Shown here: positions 45,501 through 54,033 of the stretch, in pieces
Layout: the number at the start of each line of letters is the position of its first letter
Position numbering within the stretch: position 1 is the first letter of the stretch
NCBI RefSeq assembly: GCF_000954115.1
Contig: NZ_CP010797.1
Location: forward strand, 3,968,001-4,032,000
Length of the DNA stretch: 64,000 bases
DNA from: Rhodococcus sp. B7740
Lineage (GTDB): Bacteria > Actinomycetota > Actinomycetes > Mycobacteriales > Mycobacteriaceae
Reading direction: 5' to 3'
Translations under genes and position numbers: made by a program
The notes under the pieces: model-generated
What the model was told of the DNA's origin: nothing
Database searches by the model: none
Seen by the model: only the letters and a program-made list of their open reading frames with translations

Positions 45501-47622
45501 CGTCGCCGATTCGACTCTGATTCCGACGCTCAAGCGCAAGGAGGACGAGTCCGAGACCTTCCTCGCCGCTCTGGCGCAGCTGTACGTTCACGGTCATGCA
45601 CTGGAACTGGCAACGCTGTTCGAGTCCGGCCCGTACGCGGACATCCCGCGAACTGCCTACCTGCGCAAGGAGTTCTGGCTGAACTCGCAGGTCAGCTCCA
45701 GCGGTAACGCGCGAGTTCCCGGTGCCCGCGTCGCACTGCCGGACGGCCGCCACGTCTGGGAGGTCCAGGCCTCCGCCGTCGCCGATTTCGATGCACTGGT
45801 CACTGCTGCCGCGTCGCAGGTGTTCTCCGATGTGGCACTGGGCGTTTCGGTCTCCCACGCCGGCGTGCCGAAGGCGGGTACGGTCGTCACCACGTTGACC
45901 TCGCACCTCGGTGGCGCGTCGGTACAGGTGCACGCACACGAGGGCTCGGCGTTCACCCTGCTGCACGAGGCCGTCGTCACCTCGGGTGACGTGCGACCGG
46001 AACCCGTTGTCGCTGTGGAAGAGCGCTCCTCGTCTCCCATGGAGGAGCTGCCGGAGGTCGTCGAGACGTTCGGTGATCGCTGGGATCCGAACGGCAACCA
46101 GAAGCTCGAGGACCGACTGGCCGTCATCGTCGCGGAGTCCATGGGCTACGCGCCCGAGGATCTGCCGCCCGAGGTTCCGCTGATCGAACTGGGTCTGGAT
46201 TCACTCAGCGCCGTGCGCATCAAGAACCGCGTCGAGTACGAATTCGATATCCCCACAGTGCAATTGCAGGCCGTGCGCGACGCCAACCTGCGTGAGGTGG
46301 AGAAGTACCTGCGCTACGCGATCGAGAACCGCGACGAGGTGCAGGCACTGGCAGACAAGCAGGCGGCGGAGAAGGCGGCCGAACAGGCTGCTGCGTCGCC
46401 TGCCGCCGTCGAGCCTGCCCCCGCTGCCGAGGCCGCTGCTCCCGTTGCCGAGGGCACGACTCCCGTCGAGAAGGCTGCCCCGGCAGTTGCTGCCGCGGCG
46501 CAGACCGATCTCGGCGGCAAGGAAGCATTCGCCGAGGCCGCCGGATCCGACGTGCCTCCGCGCGACAATGCCGAGCGGATGACGTTCGCGACATGGGCTG
46601 TGGTGACGAAGGAATCGGCCAAGGGAATTTTCAACACCCTGCCGATCCTCGACGACGAGACGGCGGAGAAGCTGGCCGCTCGTCTGACCGAGCGGGCCGG
46701 CGGCGAGATCACCTTCGACGACGTCCTGGACTCCGAGACCATCGAACAGCTCGCAGACAAGGTTCGTCCGCACCTCGAGGACGGTGAGATCGACGGCGTC
46801 GTACGCAATCTGCGTGCCCGGCCCGAAGGCTCCACCGCCACACCGGTGTTCGCGTTCCACTCGGCCGGTAGCTCCACCGTCGCCTACGAGCCGCTGCTGC
46901 GGAAGCTGCCTGCCGGCACGCCGATGTACGGCCTCGAGCGCGTCGAAGGCCCCATCGCCGTGCGAGCTGCGGAGTACGTGCCGCTGATCAGGGCGATCCA
47001 GCCCGAAGGACCGTACGTGTTCGTCGGCTGGTCGCTCGGCGGCATCCTCGCCTACGAGGTCGCGCGTCAGATGGAGGAAGAGGGCATCGAGGTCGCCTAC
47101 GTGGGGCTGCTCGACACCGTCATGCCCGGCACGCAGATCCCGGACACCAAGGACGAGGTGCGCAAGCGCTGGGAACGCTACGCGGCGTTCGCGAAGAAGA
47201 CGTACAACGTCGACTACCCGATTCCCTACGACAAGCTGGTCGACTCCGACGACGAGGGACAGATCCGCATCATCACCGATCTGGTCAAGCTCAGCGGTGC
47301 CAAGATCCCCGGCGGCATCATCGAGCATCAGCGCACGTCGTGGCTCGACAATCGGGCCATCCAGACGGCCGAGCTCAAGAAGTACGGCGGGCACGTGACG
47401 CTGTACATGGCCGACAAGTACCACGACGACGCGATCGCCCTCGAGCCCGCGTACGCCACCCGCGAAGAGCACGGTGGCTGGGGACCGGTGGTCGAGGACC
47501 TGGAGATCGTCTACGTCGGAGGCGATCACCTCGCGGTCGTCGACGAGCCGTACATTGGAAAAATTGCGGCCCATTTGTCGAAGACGCTCGAGAACATCGA
47601 GTCTGCAAGAACCGGAGCGTAG
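42532..47622 (+). CDS. pks13: Polyketide synthase Pks13 (mycolate condensing enzyme)
   Basis: A 1696-aa type I PKS that condenses meromycolyl and carboxyacyl chains to an alpha-alkyl beta-ketoacyl product and transfers it to trehalose. Domains in order: ACP1 with pantetheine Ser54 (EFGLSSRDAV); KS (~residues 105-540) with Cys286 (DTACSSSL) and the two His in HGTG and GHLESAAG; AT (~650-980) with Ser786 (GHSMGEVAAAYV); ACP2 with Ser1224 (ELGLDSLSAV); thioesterase (~1420-1690) with Ser1501 (VGWSLGGILAYE). An Ala/Pro/Glu-rich linker (~1290-1340) precedes the TE. ATG start 43 nt after fadD32. All sites are intact. Confidence 0.97.
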   Translation: MAELETDKIERVDGGDLTVAQLRDWLRNWVADATGQPASAISDDRPMEEFGLSSRDAVALSGEIEELVGVTLTATVVYQHPTIASLAKIIIEGEPDEPVGTVDDAFYTSGGNSGDAHDVAIVGLSSRFPGTGQTPEEMWSLLIEGRDGITDLPDGRWQEFTSDPVIAAAVAATVTKGGYLDDVKTFDAEFFAMSPNEVVNVDPQQRLALELTWEALEHAHIPASSIKGRQVGVFIGSSSNDYQLIAVSDPAVHPYALTGTSTAIVANRVSYFYDFRGPSIAVDTACSSSLVAVHQAVRSLRTGESDLAVAGGVNMLLAPPITVGFGQTGVLAPDGRIKAFSSDANGMIRSEGGGLVVLKRLEDAERDGDDILAVIAGSAINQDGRSNGLLAPNPDAQADALRFAYRDAGINPSGVDYIEAHGTGTILGDPIEADALGRVVGRGRDADKPALLGSAKTNFGHLESAAGAAGLIKVVLAMQENKLPASLNYAGPNPYIDFDKAHLKVIPEATDWPRYTGKAVAGVSGFGFGGTNAHVVVREYVPGETDGAFDPAAVDPEAVLVEGLTDVSGAELPIVADPEPEPAVSEVETTDPVAEAETILSDAETGSETVILAVSAALPSRRKRAAGELADWLETEEGSTTPLVDVGRTLARRNHGRSRAVVLASTTAEAIAGLRAIAAGKPGPGVFSADSPASNGAVWVFSGFGSQHRKMASRLYRTNAVFAAEVDKVDELLVDEAGYSIREIILDDSQTYEFENSQVGIFVIQIALAATLRAHGAEPSAVIGHSMGEVAAAYVAGGLNLEDAVRIIYARSRLLAEGQDGLGAASQGAMALVEYTPDEVKTLTDQFPNVEPCVYAAPTHTTVGGPRAEVEALVEMAEAAGKMARLLDVKGAGHTAAVDVLLGELAAELAGIEPGKLTAGVYSSVDREAHYRVGHAPIHGVEYWTKGMRHPVWFTQAVNVAVGDGHTTFVELAPNPVALMSVAATAWAAGVADSTLIPTLKRKEDESETFLAALAQLYVHGHALELATLFESGPYADIPRTAYLRKEFWLNSQVSSSGNARVPGARVALPDGRHVWEVQASAVADFDALVTAAASQVFSDVALGVSVSHAGVPKAGTVVTTLTSHLGGASVQVHAHEGSAFTLLHEAVVTSGDVRPEPVVAVEERSSSPMEELPEVVETFGDRWDPNGNQKLEDRLAVIVAESMGYAPEDLPPEVPLIELGLDSLSAVRIKNRVEYEFDIPTVQLQAVRDANLREVEKYLRYAIENRDEVQALADKQAAEKAAEQAAASPAAVEPAPAAEAAAPVAEGTTPVEKAAPAVAAAAQTDLGGKEAFAEAAGSDVPPRDNAERMTFATWAVVTKESAKGIFNTLPILDDETAEKLAARLTERAGGEITFDDVLDSETIEQLADKVRPHLEDGEIDGVVRNLRARPEGSTATPVFAFHSAGSSTVAYEPLLRKLPAGTPMYGLERVEGPIAVRAAEYVPLIRAIQPEGPYVFVGWSLGGILAYEVARQMEEEGIEVAYVGLLDTVMPGTQIPDTKDEVRKRWERYAAFAKKTYNVDYPIPYDKLVDSDDEGQIRIITDLVKLSGAKIPGGIIEHQRTSWLDNRAIQTAELKKYGGHVTLYMADKYHDDAIALEPAYATREEHGGWGPVVEDLEIVYVGGDHLAVVDEPYIGKIAAHLSKTLENIESARTGA

Positions 47623-47625
47623 ATC

Positions 47626-49170
47626 TTGAGTGGCACCACTGCTGAGAAGCTGGCCGAACTACGGACGAAGCTCGAACAGGCCGAGGAACCGGCCGGCGAC
47701 ATCGGCGTAGCCAAGCGTGCGAAGAAGGGCATTCCCAGTGCCCGCGATCGCGTCAAGTCGTTGCTCGATCCCGGTAGCTTCGTCGAGATCGGCGCACTGG
47801 TGAAGGCCCCGAACGACCCGGCCGCTCTCTACAGCGACGGCGTCGTGACCGGCCACGGAACCGTCGACGGTCGTCCGATCGCCGTGTTCTCGCACGATCA
47901 GACGGTGTTCGGCGGAACCGTCGGCGAGATGTTCGGCCGCAAGGTCGCCGGAATCATGGACTTCGCCATCAAGATGGGTTGCCCGGTCGTCGGCATCAAC
48001 GACTCAGGTGGAGCTCGTGTGCAGGACGCGGTCACGTCCCTGGCCTGGTACGCCGAGCTGGGTCGACGCCACGAGGCGCTGTCCGGTCTGTGCCCGCAGA
48101 TCTCCCTGATCCTCGGCAAGTGTGCCGGTGGTGCCGTGTACGCGCCCATCAACACCGACATCGTGGTCGCCACCGAAGAGGCGTACATGTTCGTCACCGG
48201 TCCGGACGTCATCAAGTCCGTCACCGGTGAGGACGTCAGCCTCGACGAGCTGGGCGGTGCCCGCGTCCAGGCTGTCAACGGCAACGTGCACCACGTCGCT
48301 GCCGACGAGAAGGCCGCTTTCGAGTGGATCCGGAACTACCTGAGCTACATGCCGTCGAGCTGCCAGGAGGAGTCGCCGGTGATCAACCCGGGGCTCGAGC
48401 CGGAGATCACCGAATCCGATCGCAAGCTCGACTCGTTCATGCCCGACGCCGACAACGCCGGTTACGACATGCACGACATCATCCTGCGCATATTCGACGA
48501 CGGTGAATTCCACGAACTGTCGGGCCAGACGGCACCGAACGTCATCACCGGCTTCGCCCGCGTCGACGGTCGGCCGGTGGGCATCGTCGCCAATCAGCCG
48601 ATGCACCTGTCCGGGGCGCTCGACGCCAAGGCAGCGGACAAATGCGCCCGCTTCATCCGCCTCAGCGATGCCTACAACATTCCGATCATCTTCCTCGTCG
48701 ACACACCCGGCTTCCTGCCCGGCGTCGACCAGGAGACTCTCGGCGTCATCCATCGCGGCGGTCGTTTCATCTTCTCCTTCGTCGAGGCGACGGTGCCGAA
48801 ACTGACCGTGGTGATCCGCAAGTCGTACGGCGGTGGATACGCGGTGATGGGCTCGAAGCAGCTCGGATCCGACATCAACCTCGCCTGGCCGACTGCCCGC
48901 ATCGCCGTCATGGGTGCCGAAGGTGCCATCAACATCATGAGTCGCAAGCAACTCGCCGAGGCCGGAGAGAACGCACCGGCCCTACGCAAGCAGCTCATCA
49001 ACTTCTACAACGAACACGTGGCAACGCCCTGGATCGCCGCCGAACGTGGCTACATCGACGCGGTCATCGAGCCCTCGCAAACCCGCCTCGAAATTCGTAA
49101 GGCCCTGCACATCCTGAAAGACAAGGAAGTGCACAAGAGTCCACGCAAGCACTCGTTGCTCCCGATCTAG
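47626..49170 (+). CDS. accD4: Acyl-CoA carboxylase carboxyltransferase subunit AccD4
   Basis: A 514-aa carboxyltransferase beta subunit; with an AccA3/AccD5 partner it carboxylates the long alpha branch acyl-CoA for Pks13. The N-terminal half has [20 protein letters not shown] and [14 protein letters not shown] with the acyl-CoA oxyanion loop GGAVYAP; the C-terminal half has [15 protein letters not shown] and [18 protein letters not shown] for biotin. TTG start at 47626 with GGAG 9 nt upstream; no other in-frame start fits. Starts 3 nt after pks13, so fadD32-pks13-accD4 is one operon. Matches Rv3799c. Confidence 0.95.
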   Translation: MSGTTAEKLAELRTKLEQAEEPAGDIGVAKRAKKGIPSARDRVKSLLDPGSFVEIGALVKAPNDPAALYSDGVVTGHGTVDGRPIAVFSHDQTVFGGTVGEMFGRKVAGIMDFAIKMGCPVVGINDSGGARVQDAVTSLAWYAELGRRHEALSGLCPQISLILGKCAGGAVYAPINTDIVVATEEAYMFVTGPDVIKSVTGEDVSLDELGGARVQAVNGNVHHVAADEKAAFEWIRNYLSYMPSSCQEESPVINPGLEPEITESDRKLDSFMPDADNAGYDMHDIILRIFDDGEFHELSGQTAPNVITGFARVDGRPVGIVANQPMHLSGALDAKAADKCARFIRLSDAYNIPIIFLVDTPGFLPGVDQETLGVIHRGGRFIFSFVEATVPKLTVVIRKSYGGGYAVMGSKQLGSDINLAWPTARIAVMGAEGAINIMSRKQLAEAGENAPALRKQLINFYNEHVATPWIAAERGYIDAVIEPSQTRLEIRKALHILKDKEVHKSPRKHSLLPI

Positions 49171-49223
49171 CGAACCGAATTGGGGCGATCCTCGTTTGTC
49201 GGGGTCGCTCCGCTCCCGTTCGC

Positions 49224-49270
49224 GTCAATGGACCACTGCACCGGTCAGACGTGTGCAATGGTCCATTCAC
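49224..49270. repeat. Repeat family B, copy 3
   Basis: 47 bp: left arm GTCAATGGACCACTGCAC, core CGGTCAGACGT, right arm GTGCAATGGTCCATTCAC. Lies 53 bp after the accD4 stop. Confidence 0.9.
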
Positions 49271-49287
49271 GCACCAGCCGCGGCTGT

Positions 49288-49334
49288 GTCAATGGACCAC
49301 TGCATTGCTCAGACGTGTCCGATGGTCCATTCAC
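49288..49334. repeat. Repeat family B, copy 4
   Basis: 47 bp starting 64 bp after copy 3: GTCAATGGACCACTGCAT, TGCTCAGACGT, GTCCGATGGTCCATTCAC. Its last bases supply the stop codon of the AbiEi-like gene (complement TGA at 49331-49333). Confidence 0.85.
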
Positions 49335-50293
49335 CCGGCCGATTGGCGTGGAACCATCACGACATCCGGTCGAGGTCTGGCGAGAGCGTGTTGGTAATTC
49401 ATCCGTAGGTCGTCGAGCACCTGTGTCGGTCGATCGCGGATGTCTTGTGGTGAATGGGATACGACGATCAGTCCGTGGGCCTGCATTCGGTTGCGTCGGG
49501 CTTGTGTCCGCTGGTAGTCGCCCGGTGACAGATGATGGGTCACGGAATCGATTTCACGTGCCAGTGCCACGGCGTCGATCCAGCCGTCGGTCTTGGCGAT
49601 GAACTCTCCGCTTGGAGCGTAGATGTCGCAGTTGTGTGTCATCGGAGGCAGCCCGCTGCTTCGGTACAGGCGTTGGTCTTCGAGTTCTGCCACCGAGTGC
49701 GCGTTGTCCCGCAGTTCGAGAAGTACACGCCGGGTGAGTGCGCTGTAGCGGCGCGGACCTTCGGCCAATTCGGTGGCGATCTCGTCGATGGACACGCCGC
49801 CTCGTTGGAGTACCTCGGTCAGCAGGGCAACGCACCGTGTCTCGGATTTCGCGGCCCGCGTGGCGTCGACCAGTGAACGCACCAGAGGAGCAACGCGGAT
49901 GCTGCCCTTGGTTATGGGCTTCGGAAGCCTCCACGTGCGCTCTGCTCGCACGAAAGACACCGATGCCCGACGCATCTGCGCGGGTAGCAGCAGATGAACC
50001 TCCCCGGCGGACCCGTTGGTCCCGTATCCGAACGAATCGAGTCCGACGCAGCCGGTGATCATGCTCATCGGTCCGCCGTACGCGAGCGCCGCGGCTGAGC
50101 GCTCGATCGTCGACGGATGACCGTTGCGCAGCAGTACGACGCCCGGTAGCAACCGCTGCCACGGACCGCCGGGCGCGCATCTGCTGTCGATCGCTGCATC
50201 ACTCACGCCCGCCTCGCGAAGCTGCCGGCGCGTCACAACGCCGGCCGAGCTCAGGTCGAACAATGAATCTGCGTTCCACAATCGTCTCTTCAT
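49331..50293 (-). CDS. AbiEi-like domain protein of unknown function
   Basis: A 320-aa cytoplasmic protein. The N-terminal ~60 residues (LFDLSSAGVVTRRQLREAGVSDAAIDSRC) look like the winged-helix of type IV antitoxin AbiEi-like proteins, followed by GPWQRLLPGVVLLRNG. The C-terminal third (ELEDQRLYRSSGLPP, AKTDGWIDAVALAREID) has the outline of a DUF559/Vsr-like nuclease fold (E, then D/E-x-D) with a catalytic pattern, but I am unsure. ATG at 50293 starts the fold; the frame upstream runs through palindromic repeats. No AbiEii toxin is adjacent. Between paired repeats on both sides; unusual in this locus. Confidence 0.65.
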   Translation of the reverse strand: MKRRLWNADSLFDLSSAGVVTRRQLREAGVSDAAIDSRCAPGGPWQRLLPGVVLLRNGHPSTIERSAAALAYGGPMSMITGCVGLDSFGYGTNGSAGEVHLLLPAQMRRASVSFVRAERTWRLPKPITKGSIRVAPLVRSLVDATRAAKSETRCVALLTEVLQRGGVSIDEIATELAEGPRRYSALTRRVLLELRDNAHSVAELEDQRLYRSSGLPPMTHNCDIYAPSGEFIAKTDGWIDAVALAREIDSVTHHLSPGDYQRTQARRNRMQAHGLIVVSHSPQDIRDRPTQVLDDLRMNYQHALARPRPDVVMVPRQSAG

Positions 50294-50498
50294 GCCTGAA
50301 GAGTGGAATTCGGATCCGACACGTTCGTCGCCTTCGGACCTGCCGCCAGGCGGTCTGTGGATCAACGACCACTCTGTGGATGGATTGGCCGTTACCACCC
50401 TCGAGGTGGACGACGCTGTCGGGCTCGGATGTTGAGGCCGGCCGATGGCGCTACCAACTCCGATGGCCGTCTGCCGGCGTGGCCCCTGCCCACGGAAG

Positions 50499-50545
50499 GT
50501 GAATGGACCATTGACGCGCTCAGACGTATGCAATGGTCCATTGAC
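50499..50545. repeat. Repeat family B, copy 5
   Basis: 47 bp: left arm GTGAATGGACCATTGACG, core CGCTCAGACGT, right arm ATGCAATGGTCCATTGAC. Upstream of the AbiEi-like gene. Confidence 0.88.
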
Positions 50546-50562
50546 CCACGACGGGCCGAAAC

Positions 50563-50609
50563 GTGAATGGACCCTTGCACGGTCGAGACGTGTGCAAGGG
50601 TCCATTGAC
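50563..50609. repeat. Repeat family B, copy 6 (compensated arms)
   Basis: 47 bp, 64 bp after copy 5: GTGAATGGACCCTTGCAC, GGTCGAGACGT, GTGCAAGGGTCCATTGAC. Both arms differ from copy 2 at the same paired position (A-T changed to C-G), so the stem still pairs. Confidence 0.9.
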
Positions 50610-50640
50610 GCGGAGCGGGGCGGAGCGGGGGCGGGCGGAG

Positions 50641-53600
50641 TCAGTCCTCGAATACTCGCAGTTGTCCGTCTTTGTAGAAGCCCGATCGGGTGACGTCTGC
50701 TGTTTCGAGTTCAGCGGGCACGGCGCTCGGGTAGTACTGCTCGTAGCGCTCCAACGAACCCCAGTCTCTGGCCCAGTCGTTTTCGAGGTAGGTGGGGACG
50801 GTGACGGGCTTGGCGAGTAGTTCGGACCAGCCCAGGGGGCCGCCGTTCTCGCCGGACTGCCAGGTGTCGGTGGAGCTGACGGCGAGTGGGCGGTCGGGGA
50901 GGATGCGATATCCGGGTACCTCGGCGACGCCGTACCGGTGGTCGAAGGGACGTTGGCACGGGAATTGGAGTCCGACGGCCCAGTCGAGCAGCACGGGTTG
51001 TTCGCTGCCGATGAGGGTGTTCAGATTTTCCATCACGGGCACTCGCGGCGGAGTGAACGCGAGCCACTGGTCGCCGGTGAGGTTGGGGTCGTTGGCGACG
51101 ATGCGGACGGCGTCGGCGTCGGGTGCGATGTCCGCCAACGGGATTCGGAGGTTGCGCCACGAGGGTGCGGGTCCGATGTCGCGCGGCAGGTAGGTGCCCT
51201 GGGCCTGGACGCTACCGTCGGGCTGGCGCTTGCCGTATTCGAGCAGTAGCGACTGTCCGTAGGTGAGGGCCCCGGTGTCGTCGTAGGACCAGATGCGTCC
51301 GGCTGCCGAGAAGACGACCAGGGGTGCGTCGTCGCTGCGGGCGGGTAGTTGGTACCAGCTCGAGGTGGCCGACGCGGGCTCCTGGATGCCTTCTTGGTAG
51401 GAGCCGAGGACGGGCGTGGTGGCCGGGTCGAGTCCGAAGGGCAGGGCGGCGGAGGAGCCGTTGACGCCCACTTCGCCGGTGCCTCCTGCGGTACCCGAAC
51501 TCTGGCCTTCCTCGAAGGCGGGTCCGACGGCCCGTTGGTCGGTATTGCCTTGTCCTGGTTTGACTTCCACGGCGTCCGCGCTGAGGTCGCTGGGGACGCC
51601 GTTGGCGGTGAAGTTGCGCAGTGTGCTGCTCGATCCGCCGAGGGGTCCTGCGACGGGGTCGAAGTCCTCGGGTAGCGGGCTCAGCACGCCTGCGTTGGGG
51701 TTCGATTCGACGAGGACGTCGTTGGCGAGTCCGCACGAATTGCCCAGTACCGATTGCACATTCGAGCGTGCCAGCGAGTAGGCGGGGTACTGCGAGACGG
51801 CTCCCTTGACGAGCGAGAGTATCTCGAAGAGCACCATGATTCCGGCGATGACGGTCAGCGGTGCGGCAGCGAACTTGCGGATGCGTTTGCCGCGCGCGGA
51901 TGTCGGTTTCGGTTGTGGGGGAGCGTATCCCTCGCGTAGGTACTGGAATGCGGCGACGGCGAGGACGAGTCCGAAGAGGATGAGGAACAGGGTGCCGGAT
52001 TCGTTGCCGCCGAGCGAGACCGTCTTGTCGAACCACGGAACGCCGTAGCTCGAGACGTACCAGTAGCCGTTGATGCCCGAGAACGACAGTGCGAGAACGA
52101 ACATCAGTCCGGCGGTGAACAGCGATCGGTTCCGCCGCGAGCGCAGGGCGCTGGCCGAGACGGCGACGGCCGTCAGCGCGGCCAGGCCACCGGCGATTCC
52201 GGCGTAGGAACCGAAGTGGTGAGTCCACTTGGTGGGGTTGAACATCATGAAGAAGATGGTGCCGAGCACGACGCCGAGCAGGCGCCAGGCCGGACCGTTC
52301 GCGATGCCGGGGATGCGTCGGCGACGCAGCAGCACGAACAGTGTCGTGAACAGGCACAGGATCATCGTCAGGAACGCGAAGCGGCGTGCGACCGAGCCGT
52401 CGACGGTCTGTACGAAGAGGTAGTAGTAGCGCAGGAAGTCCTGATACCACGCCTCGTTGGGGCCGATGATGGTGCGGACTCGGGTCGACTCGATGACCGT
52501 GGCGTACGTCTGGTCGGCGAAGACGACGACGAGGACCAGTACGCCTGCTGCGGCCAGTGGTGCCAGCATCGCGAGGGTGCCCACCTGGCGGTGGCGTCGA
52601 ACGACGATGCGCGCGATGGGCCGGGCTCCGGCGAGAAGCGCTGCCACACACATCAATCCGGTCGGCGCGGCGGCGAGGGTGAAGGCTCCGATGAGACATG
52701 CTGCGGCTGCGGGGAGCAATCGGCCGGTGGCGATGGATCGTTCCACCGAGCACCAGGTCAGCAGTGCTCCGAGGGCGACGATCGGTTCGGGGCGCAGACC
52801 GTTGTTGTACGGCAGCCAGAACGCGAGGAACACCAGTCCGCCGGTCCACAGGGCGACGTTGGACTTGCGGACGGCACGGCCGAGGCGCGGCACCACCTCG
52901 CGACTGATCACCATCCAGCACAGGACGCCTGCGATGAGGGCGGGCAGGCGCATCCACGGGCTGGCGGTCGAGATCTTGGCGAAGACGGCGAGGACGTCGT
53001 AGTACCAGCCGAACGGGGCCTCGGGGACGCCGAACCAGCGGAAGTAGTTGGCCATGTAGCCGGAGTGATCGGCGGCGCGGGCCATCGTGAGCAGGTAGCC
53101 GTCGTCGGAGGTGTTCGCGCCGACGAAGTGCCAACCGACCAGAGCGCCGAGCACGGTGACGTCGACGCCGGTGAACTTCCACCAGTGCGACGGGAAGAAG
53201 CGGCGGTGCGCGCGACCGTCGGTGCCGTCGAGTCGACCGAGCGCGCCGATCGCCAACAGGGTGCAGGCGATCGCGAGGATCATGATCAGGGACTTCAGGA
53301 GCGTCGGCGACGACGAGAACCGCGAGTCGACGTCGACGGTGACGGACATGTCGGCCGGGGCCGCACCGCTGAGATCGCTGAAGATGCCCACGACCTGGGG
53401 GCGTAGGTCGCCGTCGAGACGGCCTTGGATCGGTTGGCCGTCGTCGTCGGTCAGTCCGGTGAATGCCGCGGAGGTGTACTGGTCGTTCGAGGTGATCTCG
53501 ATTGTCGCGCAGCGGGTGCTCTCGACGTCGGCGCGAGGTGCCGTCGCGACGACCACGTTGCGGTCGAGAACGTCGACGTTCGATTCGCCGACGCGAACGA

Positions 53601-53958
53601 ACAGACTGTTCAGTGCCGCGCCTTCACCCTGTGGGGGTGCCGTTGCCAGCAGTAGCCCGCCCGACGCGGGGAGTGCTGCGACGGCAGAGCACGGGAGGGT
53701 CGCGGTGAGGCTCAGTGGTGCCTGGGACACCAGCGGGGCGTCCACGTCCTGCAGGAGCCCGTTCTGCGGCCACGCGATGGTGGCGGTGGTCTGAGTGACG
53801 GGTGCGAACGGAGTGATCAGCGCGAACAGCACACCGAGAACGCCGGCCACCATGGCGATCAGCCGGGGAACTCGTACCTGAGCACGAAGTTGGTCCGAGG
53901 CTCGCAGTGGAGCGGGAACGGGTGGACCAGCTGATGAATCTGTCACGACGTCGGGCAC
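50641..53958 (-). CDS. Arabinosyltransferase, Emb family (second in operon)
   Basis: A 1105-aa GT53 GT-C membrane enzyme that builds arabinan from decaprenyl-phospho-arabinose; target class of ethambutol. TM1 is near residues 35-55; an outer carbohydrate-binding-like domain extends to ~210; the catalytic loop GANTSDDGYLLTMARAADHSGYMANYFRWFG (in parts, ~280-310) has the essential DD and the Met equivalent to the common ethambutol-resistance site. GWYYDVLA follows. About 13 helices; the C-terminal ~400 residues are an outer binding domain. Both EmbB- and EmbC-type motifs occur, so I do not assign a letter. Starts 75 nt after the upstream emb. Confidence 0.93.
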   Translation of the reverse strand: MPDVVTDSSAGPPVPAPLRASDQLRAQVRVPRLIAMVAGVLGVLFALITPFAPVTQTTATIAWPQNGLLQDVDAPLVSQAPLSLTATLPCSAVAALPASGGLLLATAPPQGEGAALNSLFVRVGESNVDVLDRNVVVATAPRADVESTRCATIEITSNDQYTSAAFTGLTDDDGQPIQGRLDGDLRPQVVGIFSDLSGAAPADMSVTVDVDSRFSSSPTLLKSLIMILAIACTLLAIGALGRLDGTDGRAHRRFFPSHWWKFTGVDVTVLGALVGWHFVGANTSDDGYLLTMARAADHSGYMANYFRWFGVPEAPFGWYYDVLAVFAKISTASPWMRLPALIAGVLCWMVISREVVPRLGRAVRKSNVALWTGGLVFLAFWLPYNNGLRPEPIVALGALLTWCSVERSIATGRLLPAAAACLIGAFTLAAAPTGLMCVAALLAGARPIARIVVRRHRQVGTLAMLAPLAAAGVLVLVVVFADQTYATVIESTRVRTIIGPNEAWYQDFLRYYYLFVQTVDGSVARRFAFLTMILCLFTTLFVLLRRRRIPGIANGPAWRLLGVVLGTIFFMMFNPTKWTHHFGSYAGIAGGLAALTAVAVSASALRSRRNRSLFTAGLMFVLALSFSGINGYWYVSSYGVPWFDKTVSLGGNESGTLFLILFGLVLAVAAFQYLREGYAPPQPKPTSARGKRIRKFAAAPLTVIAGIMVLFEILSLVKGAVSQYPAYSLARSNVQSVLGNSCGLANDVLVESNPNAGVLSPLPEDFDPVAGPLGGSSSTLRNFTANGVPSDLSADAVEVKPGQGNTDQRAVGPAFEEGQSSGTAGGTGEVGVNGSSAALPFGLDPATTPVLGSYQEGIQEPASATSSWYQLPARSDDAPLVVFSAAGRIWSYDDTGALTYGQSLLLEYGKRQPDGSVQAQGTYLPRDIGPAPSWRNLRIPLADIAPDADAVRIVANDPNLTGDQWLAFTPPRVPVMENLNTLIGSEQPVLLDWAVGLQFPCQRPFDHRYGVAEVPGYRILPDRPLAVSSTDTWQSGENGGPLGWSELLAKPVTVPTYLENDWARDWGSLERYEQYYPSAVPAELETADVTRSGFYKDGQLRVFED

Positions 53959-54033
53959 GAGAGTCGATGTTATGCGAGCGTGACGAAGAGGTCACACAGG
54001 CACCGTCCCCGGAATCGTTACAGAACCAGGGGA

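Larger units (their letters stand above)
50294..50640. other. Gap with only palindromic repeats
   Basis: 347 bp between the AbiEi-like gene start and the 3' end of the second emb gene. Contains repeat family B copies 5 and 6 and no gene I can support. Confidence 0.6.
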
